Assembly (NCBI GenBank): GCA_026419335.1
Contig: JANZZP010000087.1
Span: 1-64,000, forward strand
Length of the DNA: 64,000 nt
Direction: 5' to 3'
DNA from: Elusimicrobiales bacterium
GTDB taxonomy: Bacteria > Elusimicrobiota > Elusimicrobia > Elusimicrobiales > UBA9959
Below the pieces are notes generated by a model. It saw nothing but the letters and a program-made list of their open reading frames with translations, made no database searches and was not told the DNA's origin. Made by a program: the position numbers and the translations under genes. This document shows positions 8,139 through 17,673 of the stretch, one piece after another; position 1 is the first letter of the stretch; each line of letters starts with the position of its first letter.

Positions 8139-10405
8139 CTAAAAAGATAGTTATAACTGGTACGGTACAAGGTGTAGGATTTAGACCTTTTGTTTATAAC
8201 TTGGCAAAATCTTTAAGTCTTAAAGGAACGGTATCAAATACTTCTCAAGGTGTTGTAATATATGTAAATATTAGTAATGATGAGGAATTAAAAAATTTTA
8301 TAAAAAATATAAATGAAAAAAAACCTGTAAATTCTAAAATAGATAATATTTATATAGAGGATGTTAGAAACAAAGTTTTCAATGATTTTAAAATAATTAT
8401 AAGTAAAAATTCATCTAAAAAATCAGCCCTAATACCACCGGATATAGCGATATGTAAAGATTGTATTAGCGATATATTTGATAAATCAAATAGAAGATAT
8501 TTATATCCTTTCACCAATTGTATAAATTGTGGACCTAGATTTTCTGTAACAGAAAAGATTCCCTATGATAGAAAAAATACATCTATGAATTCTTTTAAAA
8601 TGTGTAGAGAATGTCTAAGTGAGTATAATGACCCTAAAGATAGACGTTTTCATGCTCAACCAAATGCTTGTCATGTATGTGGACCAAAAACGTGGGTTGT
8701 TTATAAGGACAAAAAAGTAAATGGTATAAAAGCAATAGATTTTATTGTCGATAAGATAATCGAGGGTGAAGTAGTTTTAATTAAAGGACTGGGCGGATTT
8801 CATATTGCTTGTGATGCATTTAATTGTAAGAGTGTAGAGAAAATTAGAAAGATAAAAAAAAGAGAATTCAAACCTTTTGCTGTTATGTTTGGAAATGTTT
8901 TTCAAATCGAAAAATATTTGTACATAAGTGAAAAAGAATTAGAAGTACTTAATTCATCTATCTCTCCAATAGTGATGCTTAAAAAAAAAGATTATAAAAA
9001 TTTTGAATATGTTGCACCATATCTTGATTGTGTTGGTGTCATGATTCCTTATACTCCACTTCATCTAATTATTTTTAAAAAACTTATGGAAAAAGGTTTT
9101 TTAAATCCTTTGGTTATGACTTCTGGAAACTTTAAGGATGAACCTATAGTAAAAGATAATTATGAAGCCATATCTAAGTTTAATAAATTAGCTGTTTTAT
9201 GCCATAACAGAGAGATAATAAATAGGGTAGATGATAGTGTAGGATTTGTTGATGAAAATAATGTTTTTAGACTTATAAGAAGATCAAGGGGATATGTTCC
9301 AAATCCAATAAAGTTATCATTTTCTTTTGGTAAAGAATTATTTGCTTGTGGGGGTGACCTGAAAAATTCATTTGCTTTTCTGCGTGGTAGTGATATTTTT
9401 TTATCCCAATATATAGGAGATTTAGATACTCATGAAAATGCTACTCATTATAAAAATACTTTTAATAATATGAAAAAGCTTTATGATTTTAAACCTACTG
9501 TTATGATTTGCGATATGCATCCATTTTATAGATCTTCGTTTGTTGCGGCAAGTAGTTTTAATATTGGTAAGAAAATATATGTTCAACATCATATAGCACA
9601 TATTTATTCGGTTATGGCAGAATATAATCTTTATGATAATATAATTGGAGTGTCTTTCGATGGAACTGGTTATGGTATGGACGGAAATATATGGGGTGGA
9701 GAGTTTTTTATAGTTAAGGATAAAAAAGTAACTAGGATATCACATATAGAAAATTTTTTATTATTTGGAGGTGATAGTTCTATTAAAAATATATGGAAAA
9801 GTTTTGTTTCTGTTTTTAAAGATAAGAAAGATTTTATTTTTAAAGTTTTAAAAGATAAGGTCAAAAAGGAGGAGATGGAATTAGTTTTAAGATCAATTAA
9901 TAGAGGAATAAATGGTATTTATAGTTCAAGTTGTGGAAGATTATTTGATGCGTTTTCAGTATTAGTTACTGGTAAAACTTATTCAGATTTTGAAGCAGAG
10001 GGTCCTATGCGAATGGAGACATTTATTATTAAAGATTTTTTGGAAAGTTATAAATTCTCTATAGAAAAACATAATGGTAAATATATTCTTAAATATTCAA
10101 ATTTCTTAAATGATGTAATTTATGATTATAAACATTGTAGAGAGAAAATTTCTACTAAATTTCACAATTCTGTTATAAATATAATTGTTGATATGTGTAA
10201 TATTTTAAGAAAGGAATATTCTATAAATAATGTGGTGTTAAGTGGTGGTGTTTTTCAAAATAGATATATTTTAAATGGAGTAATCAGAAATCTATCCATT
10301 CTTGATTTTAAAGTATATTCAAATAGATTAGTTCCTGTGAATGATGGTGGTATTTCTCTTGGTCAGATATATTGGAGTGTTTGTAAACATGAATTTATTG
10401 ACTAA
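8135..10405 (+). CDS. hypF: Carbamoyltransferase HypF
   Basis: The 756 residues match the usual length and full domain order. First is an acylphosphatase domain (VQGVGFRPFVYNLA, residues 10-24). Two zinc-finger repeats of HypF type follow (CKDCISD...CINCGPRFS and CRECLSEYND...ACHVCGP, about 108-182). Next is a YrdC-like domain (KGLGGFHIACDA and KREFKPFAVMFG, about 210-390). Last is a Kae1-like C-terminal domain with the metal-binding HHIAHIYSVMAEY and SFDGTGYGMDGNIWGGEFF. HypF turns carbamoyl phosphate and ATP into carbamoyl adenylate and loads the HypE C-terminal cysteine. It is the last gene of the operon and its 3' end overlaps a convergent gene by 11 bases. Confidence 0.96.
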   Translation: MTKKIVITGTVQGVGFRPFVYNLAKSLSLKGTVSNTSQGVVIYVNISNDEELKNFIKNINEKKPVNSKIDNIYIEDVRNKVFNDFKIIISKNSSKKSALIPPDIAICKDCISDIFDKSNRRYLYPFTNCINCGPRFSVTEKIPYDRKNTSMNSFKMCRECLSEYNDPKDRRFHAQPNACHVCGPKTWVVYKDKKVNGIKAIDFIVDKIIEGEVVLIKGLGGFHIACDAFNCKSVEKIRKIKKREFKPFAVMFGNVFQIEKYLYISEKELEVLNSSISPIVMLKKKDYKNFEYVAPYLDCVGVMIPYTPLHLIIFKKLMEKGFLNPLVMTSGNFKDEPIVKDNYEAISKFNKLAVLCHNREIINRVDDSVGFVDENNVFRLIRRSRGYVPNPIKLSFSFGKELFACGGDLKNSFAFLRGSDIFLSQYIGDLDTHENATHYKNTFNNMKKLYDFKPTVMICDMHPFYRSSFVAASSFNIGKKIYVQHHIAHIYSVMAEYNLYDNIIGVSFDGTGYGMDGNIWGGEFFIVKDKKVTRISHIENFLLFGGDSSIKNIWKSFVSVFKDKKDFIFKVLKDKVKKEEMELVLRSINRGINGIYSSSCGRLFDAFSVLVTGKTYSDFEAEGPMRMETFIIKDFLESYKFSIEKHNGKYILKYSNFLNDVIYDYKHCREKISTKFHNSVINIIVDMCNILRKEYSINNVVLSGGVFQNRYILNGVIRNLSILDFKVYSNRLVPVNDGGISLGQIYWSVCKHEFID

Positions 10406-11090
10406 TTTGTTTATTCTTAGATTCTATAGGTACCTTTAAAACATTATCTTTATTCGAGATATTTTTCATTATATTTTGAATTCGAGGATCCGTTCCCATT
10501 TTTATAAAAGATTTCATCAGTTCAGGATTTGATAGAAATTCTTTTGTAATTTTTTGCATAAACTTTGGGTCATTCATTTTTTTGAACATTTTGATTGGTC
10601 GTTCTTTTGGTGGTAGTTCAAATATTTCTTTCATTTCTGGATCGTTTTTGAATTTTTCTATAAACTGATTTATAGCAGGGTCATTGTAATAATCGTCTAC
10701 AATTTCTTCAACATTTTTAATATTTTCTGATTTTGACGCTGTCTCAATTATATCTTTTGAAAGCCCACCTATTTTTGAAAGAGAAGTGCTTTCAAATGAT
10801 ATAGAGGAAGTAATTATTTGAGTATTTTGTTTTAGTTCTTCTATATGCTTATTTGTATCTATTTCTTGCTCAATTTTATTTACAACTTCTTCCATAGTTT
10901 GTGATACTTTTCGATAATTATTATATAAAACATATACTATCGTAAAAGATATTATGATTGTTAATAATAAAATAATTGATATAATCTTTAAAAATTTTTC
11001 CCTTTTTCTTATTTTTTCTACTTCTTCTATTATTTTTTTGTTTTCTTCGTTGTCTGTTTTAATTTCTTGACTGGGCTTTTTTTCTTCCAT
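10395..11090 (-). CDS. Single-pass membrane-anchored protein of unknown function
   Basis: About 231 residues: a charged, Lys/Glu-rich cytoplasmic N terminus with coiled-coil character, one transmembrane helix (IISIILLLTIIISFTIVYVLY), a polar linker, and a C-terminal helical part. The C-terminal part repeats 'DP...' units (NDPEMKEIFELPPKERP, NDPKFMQKITKEFLSNPELMKSF, TDPRIQNIMKN), which loosely recall STI1/DP-type chaperone-binding repeats. I chose the second ATG at 11090, because AAAGGAG lies six bases before it; an ATG at 11111 has no such site. Function not predictable. It is transcribed toward hypF and divergently from the tRNA-Glu gene. Confidence 0.55.
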   Translation of the reverse strand: MEEKKPSQEIKTDNEENKKIIEEVEKIRKREKFLKIISIILLLTIIISFTIVYVLYNNYRKVSQTMEEVVNKIEQEIDTNKHIEELKQNTQIITSSISFESTSLSKIGGLSKDIIETASKSENIKNVEEIVDDYYNDPAINQFIEKFKNDPEMKEIFELPPKERPIKMFKKMNDPKFMQKITKEFLSNPELMKSFIKMGTDPRIQNIMKNISNKDNVLKVPIESKNKQISQ

Positions 11091-11177
11091 ATATGCTCCT
11101 TTATTTGACATTATACAAAATAAATTGATAATATATAATTACATTTCTCTATTATTCAGTTTCTCTTAGATTAATAT

Positions 11178-11251
11178 GCCCTCATCGTCTAGTGGCCTAG
11201 GACGCCGCCCTTTCAAGGCGGAAATCACGGGTTCGAATCCCGTTGAGGGCG
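11178..11251 (+). tRNA. tRNA-Glu (anticodon TTC)
   Basis: Acceptor stem GCCCTCA/TGAGGGC, anticodon stem CCGCC/GGCGG with loop CTTTCAA (anticodon TTC), and T-arm ACGGG-TTCGAAT-CCCGT. The discriminator base is G, as is usual for tRNA-Glu. CCA is not encoded. It sits 65 bases upstream of the M23 peptidase gene. Confidence 0.96.
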
Positions 11252-11316
11252 TATTTTCAAACATATTTTAAATAATATTGACATCATTCCTATATTTAGT
11301 TAAACTTTATATTATA

Positions 11317-12255
11317 ATGAGAGATATTTTTTATTTAATTAAAAAATTTTTAAAAAGTTTTTTAAGACATAGGATTTATATAAGTTTAACACCAACTTCT
11401 TATCTACCTTCATTTAGATTTAATTTAAGTTTTTTAAGTTTTTTTATTGTTATGTTCAGTTTTTTTATAGTATTTAGTTTTTCTTTATTTAATTTCTTTT
11501 CATATTTTGACTACTATGCTCTAAAAATAGAGAATACTTTACTAAAATATAAAATTACTAAAATCGTAAAGGAAGCAGAAGATGGCTTATCTTATCTTGC
11601 TGCTCTTAAAAAAGCAGACATGCAGCTTAGTGAAATATCATTTTCAGGTAATAAGTTTGTAGATAGAAAATTTATAGGTGGTCCCTCGTCATCAGAGTTT
11701 TTTAGATTTGCGAATGTAATAAATAAAATTGATTATTCAAGACTTAGTGAAAAGGAAATAACAGATACATATAGAGTGATAAAATCTGAAGCTCAACAAA
11801 GAATAAGAGATTATGAAAAACTATTTAATTATCTTACTTCTCATATTTCTAGAATAAACTCTACTCCTAAAGGATGGCCAGTAACTGGATATATTACTTC
11901 ATCTTTCGGATATAGGATTCATCCCTTTACTTTTTCATACGATTTTCATAGTGGTGTTGATATTGTAAATACTCCTGGGATTGATGTAAAAGTTACTGCT
12001 GATGGTGTTGTGAGATATACTGGTTGGGCTATGGGTTATGGTTTGTGCGTTATAGTTGATCATGGTTTTGGATACACAACACTTTATGGACATTTGAGTC
12101 AAGTGATGGTTAAGGTAGGTGATATTATTAAAAGAGGAACTATTATTGGTAAACTTGGTTCTACTGGGACTTCTACTGGGCCACATTTACATTATGAAGT
12201 TTGGGAATATGGTGTTCCTAAGAATCCTATTAAATATATAAGTATAATAGAGTAA
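11317..12255 (+). CDS. M23 (LytM/lysostaphin-type) metallopeptidase, membrane anchored
   Basis: About 312 residues: a cytoplasmic basic N terminus, one transmembrane helix (near residues 35-60), a helical linker, then a C-terminal LytM domain. The zinc ligands are visible in FHSGVDIVN (His and Asp) and in HLHYEVWEYG (the HxH motif), with GYGLCVIVDHGFGYTTLYGHL between them. The enzyme is expected to cleave peptidoglycan cross-bridges in the periplasm, and no active-site residue is missing. The ATG at 11317 is preferred over a TTG at 11278. The bactofilin gene follows 16 bases later; bactofilin-M23 pairs are known to shape the cell wall in other bacteria. Confidence 0.85.
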   Translation: MRDIFYLIKKFLKSFLRHRIYISLTPTSYLPSFRFNLSFLSFFIVMFSFFIVFSFSLFNFFSYFDYYALKIENTLLKYKITKIVKEAEDGLSYLAALKKADMQLSEISFSGNKFVDRKFIGGPSSSEFFRFANVINKIDYSRLSEKEITDTYRVIKSEAQQRIRDYEKLFNYLTSHISRINSTPKGWPVTGYITSSFGYRIHPFTFSYDFHSGVDIVNTPGIDVKVTADGVVRYTGWAMGYGLCVIVDHGFGYTTLYGHLSQVMVKVGDIIKRGTIIGKLGSTGTSTGPHLHYEVWEYGVPKNPIKYISIIE

Positions 12256-12271
12256 ACAAATTAGTTAGGTT

Positions 12272-12631
12272 ATGTCAAGTCTGAAAGGTAAAATATCAGA
12301 ATTAACTGCAACTGAAAGTATCATAGCTGAGGATTGTGTATTTAGTGGAAATATTAATACAAGAGGTTCTCTTAAAATTGAAGGTATGGTAGATGGTAAT
12401 ATTACTTGTTCAAAAGAAGTTTTTGTAGCTAAAACAGCTAGAATAAATGGTGATATTGTTTGTGAGAAATGTATAATATATGGAAGTATTAATGGAAATT
12501 TGACAGCATCAGATTCTGTAGAGATAATGTCAATTGGCTCAGTAAATGGAGATATTAAAACATCAAGAATAATGATTGAAGATGGTGGTTATTTTTGTGG
12601 GAAACTTGAAATGAAAAAGGAGAAAGTATGA
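12272..12631 (+). CDS. Bactofilin (polymer-forming cytoskeletal protein)
   Basis: A 119-residue protein that is nearly all bactofilin domain: a right-handed beta-helix of short repeats with hydrophobic ladders, e.g. EDCVFSGNINTRGSLKIEGMVDGNI and AKTARINGDIVCEKC. Bactofilins polymerise without nucleotide on the inner membrane and position cell-wall enzymes. The adjacent membrane-anchored M23 peptidase is the expected partner. It overlaps the next gene by four bases (ATGA). Confidence 0.92.
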   Translation: MSSLKGKISELTATESIIAEDCVFSGNINTRGSLKIEGMVDGNITCSKEVFVAKTARINGDIVCEKCIIYGSINGNLTASDSVEIMSIGSVNGDIKTSRIMIEDGGYFCGKLEMKKEKV

Positions 12632-13338
12632 TTACATTTTTTAATAGACATAAAAAGGTGATATTTACTATTACTGTTGTTGTATTTGTTATAAGTATAT
12701 TTTTTGGTCTTGGAGCTTATATTGGTGAAATAACTATGGGAGATACTGTAGCTAGAATTGGAAAGAAAAAAATTTCATGGCAGAATTATCAAAAAATGGT
12801 TTCTATAGCCATGGATAATGTGATTAAAGAAAATAAAAAGCTTGATAGTGAAGATGCTTATAAGCTAATTGCAAATATGGTAAAGGAAGAAGTATTTAAA
12901 GAGCTTGTAGTTAATGAGGTACTAAAAATGGAATCTGAGAAGTTTAATTTTAAAGTAAGTGATTTTGAAGTTGCTATGGAGATACAAAACACACAAGCAT
13001 TCCTAATTGAAGGTAAGTTTGATCCTCGTATATATGTGACAAGTATTTGGTCAAATTATAAGATGACACCAAAAGAATATGAGGAATGGAGAAGAGAACT
13101 CCGACTTGCTAACAGGTTTAAATCTTTTCTTTTTGAAACAGTAAAGGTAAGTCCTGATGAAATAAGTTTCTATAAACAAATTATTAAGAATGAAAAAATT
13201 AAAGATGATAAACAATTTCACATGGCCTTAAAACAGCAGAAGTTTTATGATGTAGCTAATCATTATCTTAGAACCTCTGTATCAAGAATTGAAGTACAAG
13301 ATTTTAGAAAAAAATTTGAAAAAAATACAAGTAGCTAA
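12628..13338 (+). CDS. SurA-N-like membrane-anchored chaperone without PPIase domain
   Basis: A 236-residue protein with an N-terminal transmembrane helix (about 9-32) followed by a periplasmic helical domain like the SurA N-terminal domain of PpiD/SurA chaperones: GDTVARIGKKKISWQNYQKMV, then a stretch of helices with MTPKEYEEWRRELRLANRF. The parvulin PPIase domain that normally follows is missing, so it is at most a chaperone module. Position between bactofilin and an ABC exporter suggests envelope protein folding; that is inference. Confidence 0.65.
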   Translation: MITFFNRHKKVIFTITVVVFVISIFFGLGAYIGEITMGDTVARIGKKKISWQNYQKMVSIAMDNVIKENKKLDSEDAYKLIANMVKEEVFKELVVNEVLKMESEKFNFKVSDFEVAMEIQNTQAFLIEGKFDPRIYVTSIWSNYKMTPKEYEEWRRELRLANRFKSFLFETVKVSPDEISFYKQIIKNEKIKDDKQFHMALKQQKFYDVANHYLRTSVSRIEVQDFRKKFEKNTSS

Positions 13339-14045
13339 TGCTTGAAATAATAAATCTTACTAAAAAGTTTGAAAAAACAATTGCTGTTGATAATATTTCT
13401 CTTAATATTGAAAAAGGGGAAATATTTGCTTTACTTGGTCCGAATGGTGCTGGTAAAACCACAACTGTTAAGATGATAGCGGGACTTTTAATCCCAACTT
13501 CCGGTAAAATTTATCTAAACAATATTGATGTTGTAAAAAATCCGATTGAAGCCAAAAAGTCTATATCATATATTCCTGATGAACCTTTTGTATATCCTAA
13601 CTTGACTGGAAGGGAATTCTTAAAATTTATATCGGAGATATATGGAATTGAAGATTGCGATGAACAAATATCGGAACTTGCTGAATATTTTGGTTTATCA
13701 GAGGATATTGATAGATTACTGGCAACATATTCACATGGGATGAAGCAAAAAATTCTAATAGCATCAGCTATTATAAGAAGACCTAAACTTATGATTTTTG
13801 ATGAACCAACTGTTGGACTTGATCCTTTAAGTGTTAGGAAATTTAAGCTTTATCTTCAAAAACTAAAAGAAAATGGTACTTCTATTTTTATCTGTACTCA
13901 TATCCTTGAAATGGCTGAAAAAATTTGTGATAAAATATGTGTTCTTAATAAAGGAAAAATTATTTTTAATGATTCAGTTCAAAATATTCATCTATATAAT
14001 AATAAAACACTTGAAGATGTCTTTTTTAATCTTATAAATACCTAA
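13338..14045 (+). CDS. ABC transporter ATP-binding protein (ABC-2 exporter type)
   Basis: A 235-residue single ABC domain with Walker A GPNGAGKTT (about 34-42), Q-loop, signature YSHGMKQK, Walker B LMIFDEPTVGLD and the H-loop histidine in ICTHILEMAE. The sequence is typical of ATPases that pair with ABC-2 exporter permeases (EcsA/CcmA-like). Its stop overlaps the start of the next gene, which encodes the membrane partner. Substrate unknown. Confidence 0.92.
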   Translation: MLEIINLTKKFEKTIAVDNISLNIEKGEIFALLGPNGAGKTTTVKMIAGLLIPTSGKIYLNNIDVVKNPIEAKKSISYIPDEPFVYPNLTGREFLKFISEIYGIEDCDEQISELAEYFGLSEDIDRLLATYSHGMKQKILIASAIIRRPKLMIFDEPTVGLDPLSVRKFKLYLQKLKENGTSIFICTHILEMAEKICDKICVLNKGKIIFNDSVQNIHLYNNKTLEDVFFNLINT

Positions 14046-15718
14046 TGAAGCATTATTTTATAGTTTTTTCTTATCATATTAGATCTTTTGTTAATCGTAT
14101 AAAAAGCTTAAGTAAATGGAAAAAGATAAAAAATTTAATTTTTTTTATTGCTATATTAATACTTCTTTCTTTTTTGTATCTTGGTTTTTGGAGAATTTTA
14201 AATTATCTTAAGGAGATAGATATTATTGGTATGTTGCTTATATGGAAATTATCAGCAATGGTTCTCCTTATAAATTTTTTTATGATAGCAGTTTCATCTT
14301 TAATTATTTCTATGACTACTCTTTTTTACTCATCAGATTTAAAGTTTTTGCTATCTCTTCCAATATCACAAAAGGCGATTTTGTTAGATAAAATTTTATT
14401 AAGTGTCTTTTACTCATCTTGGAGCCTTGCTGCTATAATGTTGCCTTATGTTATTGCTATGATAAAAGTATGTAATTTTAATTTTTCTTTTATATTAGCA
14501 TTTATAATTTTGCTTGTACCTTATGCTTTTTTAGCTTCTTATTTCGGAATTTTTTTTTCAATTGTGTTGATGTATTTTTTCCCGTCTTCAAGGACAAGAG
14601 ATACTATTTGGTTATTATCTAGTTTTTCATTTGCAGGTGTTTATATGTCTGTTAGATTCTCAAAGCCAGAGAAATTTTTGAATCCTGATGCTTTAGGTAT
14701 TATTGCTAATTATCTTTCTTATCTTCAAGCCCCAACTGCTCCTTATTTACCAAGTTGGTGGTTTACAAAATCTTTAATTAAATTTTCAAACGGTGATTAC
14801 TCTTCTTTTCTTTTTTATTTAATTTTTCAGTATTTATTATTCTTAATAATTAGTATATTGATTATATATATTGGAGGTAAAATATATATAAAAGCATTTA
14901 GTGGAGCTCAAAATACCTTATCTAATAAAATTAAAGTTGGTAAAATATTTGAATTTGTTATTAGTAAAAAATTAAAAAAAATGAATGGAATTTTTATGTT
15001 TATATTCAAAGAAAGAAAAAATTTTATAAGGGATGTAAGATATTATTCACAAACTATTTTAGTTTTTGCCTTAAGTATGGTTTATATATTTAGCATAAAA
15101 AATATTCCTGTTGACGGACAAGATGTTAAAAATTTTATTGCTTTTATAAACATAATTATAAGTGGCTTTGTTATATCTGCTCTTGCTTTGAGATTTGTTT
15201 TTACTTCTATTAGTATTGAAGATGGGAGTATTTGGGTTGTAAAAACATTACCTATTAATGCTTCTACGTTTCTATATTCAAAACTTATATTTTATTTTTC
15301 ATATATACTTATCTTTAGTTTAATGCTTGTTGGACTTTCAGGATATTATTTATGTATAGATGAATTTATGTTCTCTTTTTCAATTTTCATTTCTGTAATA
15401 ATGAGTTTTTTTATATGTTGTCTTGCTATATCTATGGGAGCAATATTTCCGGATTTTAATATTGAAAATATTCATTATATAGAATCTTCTTATGGTGGTT
15501 TTTTATTTATGGCAGCTTCTGTTGCTTATACAATAGGGGTTGCAGTATGGTTTGCATATCCAATGAAGATTTATTTTATGGCAAAATATTTAAAAAATAG
15601 TGAATTTGATACATTCTTTTTTTATTCTTCTGTTATTATATTCCTTCTAGTTAATGTAATTTTGAGTGGTTATATATTAAAAAAAGCTATTAAGAGGTTT
15701 GAATCTATGGAGGTTTAA
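14045..15718 (+). CDS. ABC-2-type exporter permease
   Basis: A 557-residue membrane protein with roughly twelve hydrophobic helices in two halves, separated by a basic loop near residues 295-330 (KKLKKMNGIFMFIFKERKNFIRDVRYYSQ). That loop resembles putative ABC exporter permeases found next to EcsA-like ATPases. It follows the ATPase gene with a one-base overlap, so the two form an exporter. The long length compared with common ABC-2 permeases suggests a fused two-half permease. The transported molecule is not indicated. Confidence 0.75.
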   Translation: MKHYFIVFSYHIRSFVNRIKSLSKWKKIKNLIFFIAILILLSFLYLGFWRILNYLKEIDIIGMLLIWKLSAMVLLINFFMIAVSSLIISMTTLFYSSDLKFLLSLPISQKAILLDKILLSVFYSSWSLAAIMLPYVIAMIKVCNFNFSFILAFIILLVPYAFLASYFGIFFSIVLMYFFPSSRTRDTIWLLSSFSFAGVYMSVRFSKPEKFLNPDALGIIANYLSYLQAPTAPYLPSWWFTKSLIKFSNGDYSSFLFYLIFQYLLFLIISILIIYIGGKIYIKAFSGAQNTLSNKIKVGKIFEFVISKKLKKMNGIFMFIFKERKNFIRDVRYYSQTILVFALSMVYIFSIKNIPVDGQDVKNFIAFINIIISGFVISALALRFVFTSISIEDGSIWVVKTLPINASTFLYSKLIFYFSYILIFSLMLVGLSGYYLCIDEFMFSFSIFISVIMSFFICCLAISMGAIFPDFNIENIHYIESSYGGFLFMAASVAYTIGVAVWFAYPMKIYFMAKYLKNSEFDTFFFYSSVIIFLLVNVILSGYILKKAIKRFESMEV

Positions 15719-15719
15719 T

Positions 15720-16340
15720 ATGATTTTAAAAATATGTTTAATTATATGTATATTTCTTATATCTGAAGAAAAAAAGAATATATACTTGACTATTGATGAT
15801 GGCCCTTCGTCTATTACTATGGAAATTTGTGAACTACTTTCAAAATATAATGCGAAAGCTACTTTCTTTGTTTTGGGTCAGAATGTAAAAAAATATCCTG
15901 ATATGCTTAAACGAATTTATTCTGATGGCCACCTTGTTGCAAGTCATACATATTCTCATATTAATTTTTATAAATTAAAAGGTGATAAAAGGAGACTTAT
16001 GGAGGATGAAATAAAAAAAGCAGAAATTGAAATTTTAAAAATTATCAAATATAAACCTAATTATCTTAGATATCCTTATGGTTATTATTCTAAACAAGCA
16101 CAAGAAATAGCTAAAGAGATTGGATATAAAGTTATTAATTGGAGTTTTGGATATGATTGGCATTCATATGATGAAGGGAAAATATTATCTGAATATATAA
16201 AACACATAAATCCTGGTGAAATTATTTTAGTTCATGATACACCCAAAAGAAATAAAATGACCTTAAGAATACTTGAAAAAATCCTTGAAGAAGGAAAAAG
16301 AAAAAAATTAAATTTTGTGAGATTAGATGAAGGCTATTGA
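15720..16340 (+). CDS. Polysaccharide deacetylase (NodB domain, CE4)
   Basis: About 206 residues: a short hydrophobic N terminus (ILKICLIICIFLIS) that acts as signal peptide or anchor, then a full NodB domain. Motif 1 is YLTIDDGPS (catalytic base and metal Asp), motif 2 is SHTYSH (metal histidines), motif 3 is RYPYGYY, and the motif 5 histidine is in ILVHD. Family members remove acetyl groups from peptidoglycan or other GlcNAc polymers outside the cytoplasm. The start at 15720 follows a GGAGG site at a spacing of six bases. Confidence 0.9.
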   Translation: MILKICLIICIFLISEEKKNIYLTIDDGPSSITMEICELLSKYNAKATFFVLGQNVKKYPDMLKRIYSDGHLVASHTYSHINFYKLKGDKRRLMEDEIKKAEIEILKIIKYKPNYLRYPYGYYSKQAQEIAKEIGYKVINWSFGYDWHSYDEGKILSEYIKHINPGEIILVHDTPKRNKMTLRILEKILEEGKRKKLNFVRLDEGY

Positions 16341-17652
16341 AATTTATCAATGTGTAAAAAATTATATTTCAAATAAATATAGATTTTTAGGTGTAAATAA
16401 AAGGAGAGAAATTGAGAGATTGATTTTTGAAATATTTAAAAAAAATAGAAGTATTGATTTTTCAATTTTGCCAGAATATATAAATTATGAACAGTTTAAA
16501 AGAGAGTTAATAAAAATAAGATATCCTATTTCGTATAAAAATTATCCTTTAAATAGTTTTTTTCTTGGAAAAATTGATTTAGATTATAGTGAGATATGGA
16601 AAGAAAATAAATATGTTGAGATAGAAGTGGTAGCAGAAAAGAATAGTTGTTTTCAAGATATTGTTAGCAAGTTAGTTAAAAGACATAAAATAAAATCTTT
16701 TAAAATTGTTAATTCGATAAAAGATGTTATTAAAAGTATAAAAGGTAACTTTAAATATGATAATAGAAAAAGAAAATTTTATATAACATCTGAGAGATTT
16801 GATTTTATTAAAGCTTGTCCTTGTACATCTAATTGTATAAGTTGTGGTTATATTATTATGAATCTTGGTTTTGGATGTCCTTTTGATTGTCAGTATTGTT
16901 ATCTTTCAGGTTATCAAAATGTTGATGGTATAATTATAAATACTAATATTTATGATTATCTTGAACAAATTAAAAAGATAAAATCATCTTCTATTTTAAG
17001 AATAGGTAGTGGAGAATTTACTGATTCTTTAGTTTATGATGATATAACTAATCATTCAAGCAAGATAATAAATTTTTTTAGAAATTTTGATGGAATTATA
17101 TTTGAATTTAAAACTAAGTCTGAAGTTATAGATAATATACTCAATGAAAGAATATCTCAAAATATTGTTGTTTCATATTCTATAAATCCATCTTTTATAT
17201 GTGATGAGTTTGAGCATGGATGTGCTCCTTATAAAAAAAGATTAGAATGTTTAGAAAGGCTTGTAAAAACGGGATGGAATATTGGAGTCCATTTTGATCC
17301 TGTTATATACATAGATAATTGGAAAAATTTATATAGAGATTGTCTTTCTGATTTGTTTTCATTTATACCACTTAAAAATATAAGGTGGATTAGTTGTGGT
17401 ACTCTTAGATTTTATCCACATACTAAAAAGATTATAGAAAAACGTTTTCCTGACACTAGATTACTTGACTGTGAAATGATTATTGATTTTGATGGTAAAC
17501 TTCGATATCCTTTTTCTATAAGGAGGGAGATATATAGTTTTATAGTTGAAAATTTAAAAAAATATAATTTTCCTATTAATAAGTTTTATTTATGTATGGA
17601 GAATTTAGAAATGTGGAAGGAAATTGGAGTTTTACCATTCTTTAGATGGTAG
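16327..17652 (+). CDS. Radical SAM protein, spore-photoproduct-lyase-like (SplB family)
   Basis: A 441-residue protein. The radical SAM cluster motif is in FGCPFDCQYCYLSGYQN (CxxxCxxC, near residue 180). Downstream, LRIGSGEFTDSL, IFEFKTKS, SINPSF and an extra cysteine in FEHGCAPYKKRLECLERL match the SplB family. True spore photoproduct lyases repair UV thymine dimers in spores. Here no sporulation gene is visible, so the substrate may be DNA in a non-spore context or something else. The N-terminal 150 residues are not recognisable. It overlaps the deacetylase gene by 14 bases. Confidence 0.75.
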   Translation: MKAIEIYQCVKNYISNKYRFLGVNKRREIERLIFEIFKKNRSIDFSILPEYINYEQFKRELIKIRYPISYKNYPLNSFFLGKIDLDYSEIWKENKYVEIEVVAEKNSCFQDIVSKLVKRHKIKSFKIVNSIKDVIKSIKGNFKYDNRKRKFYITSERFDFIKACPCTSNCISCGYIIMNLGFGCPFDCQYCYLSGYQNVDGIIINTNIYDYLEQIKKIKSSSILRIGSGEFTDSLVYDDITNHSSKIINFFRNFDGIIFEFKTKSEVIDNILNERISQNIVVSYSINPSFICDEFEHGCAPYKKRLECLERLVKTGWNIGVHFDPVIYIDNWKNLYRDCLSDLFSFIPLKNIRWISCGTLRFYPHTKKIIEKRFPDTRLLDCEMIIDFDGKLRYPFSIRREIYSFIVENLKKYNFPINKFYLCMENLEMWKEIGVLPFFRW

Positions 17653-17673
17653 TTTATTATAAAAATAAATTAG

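Noticed and set aside
11278..11316. TTG start for the M23 peptidase
   Set aside because: The added residues have no support; the ATG at 11317 gives a normal membrane-anchor topology.
11278..11318. TTGACA (11278-11283) and TATAAT (11313-11318) as promoter of the M23 gene
   Set aside because: The spacer would be 29 bases and the -10 would overlap the start codon; both are probably chance matches.
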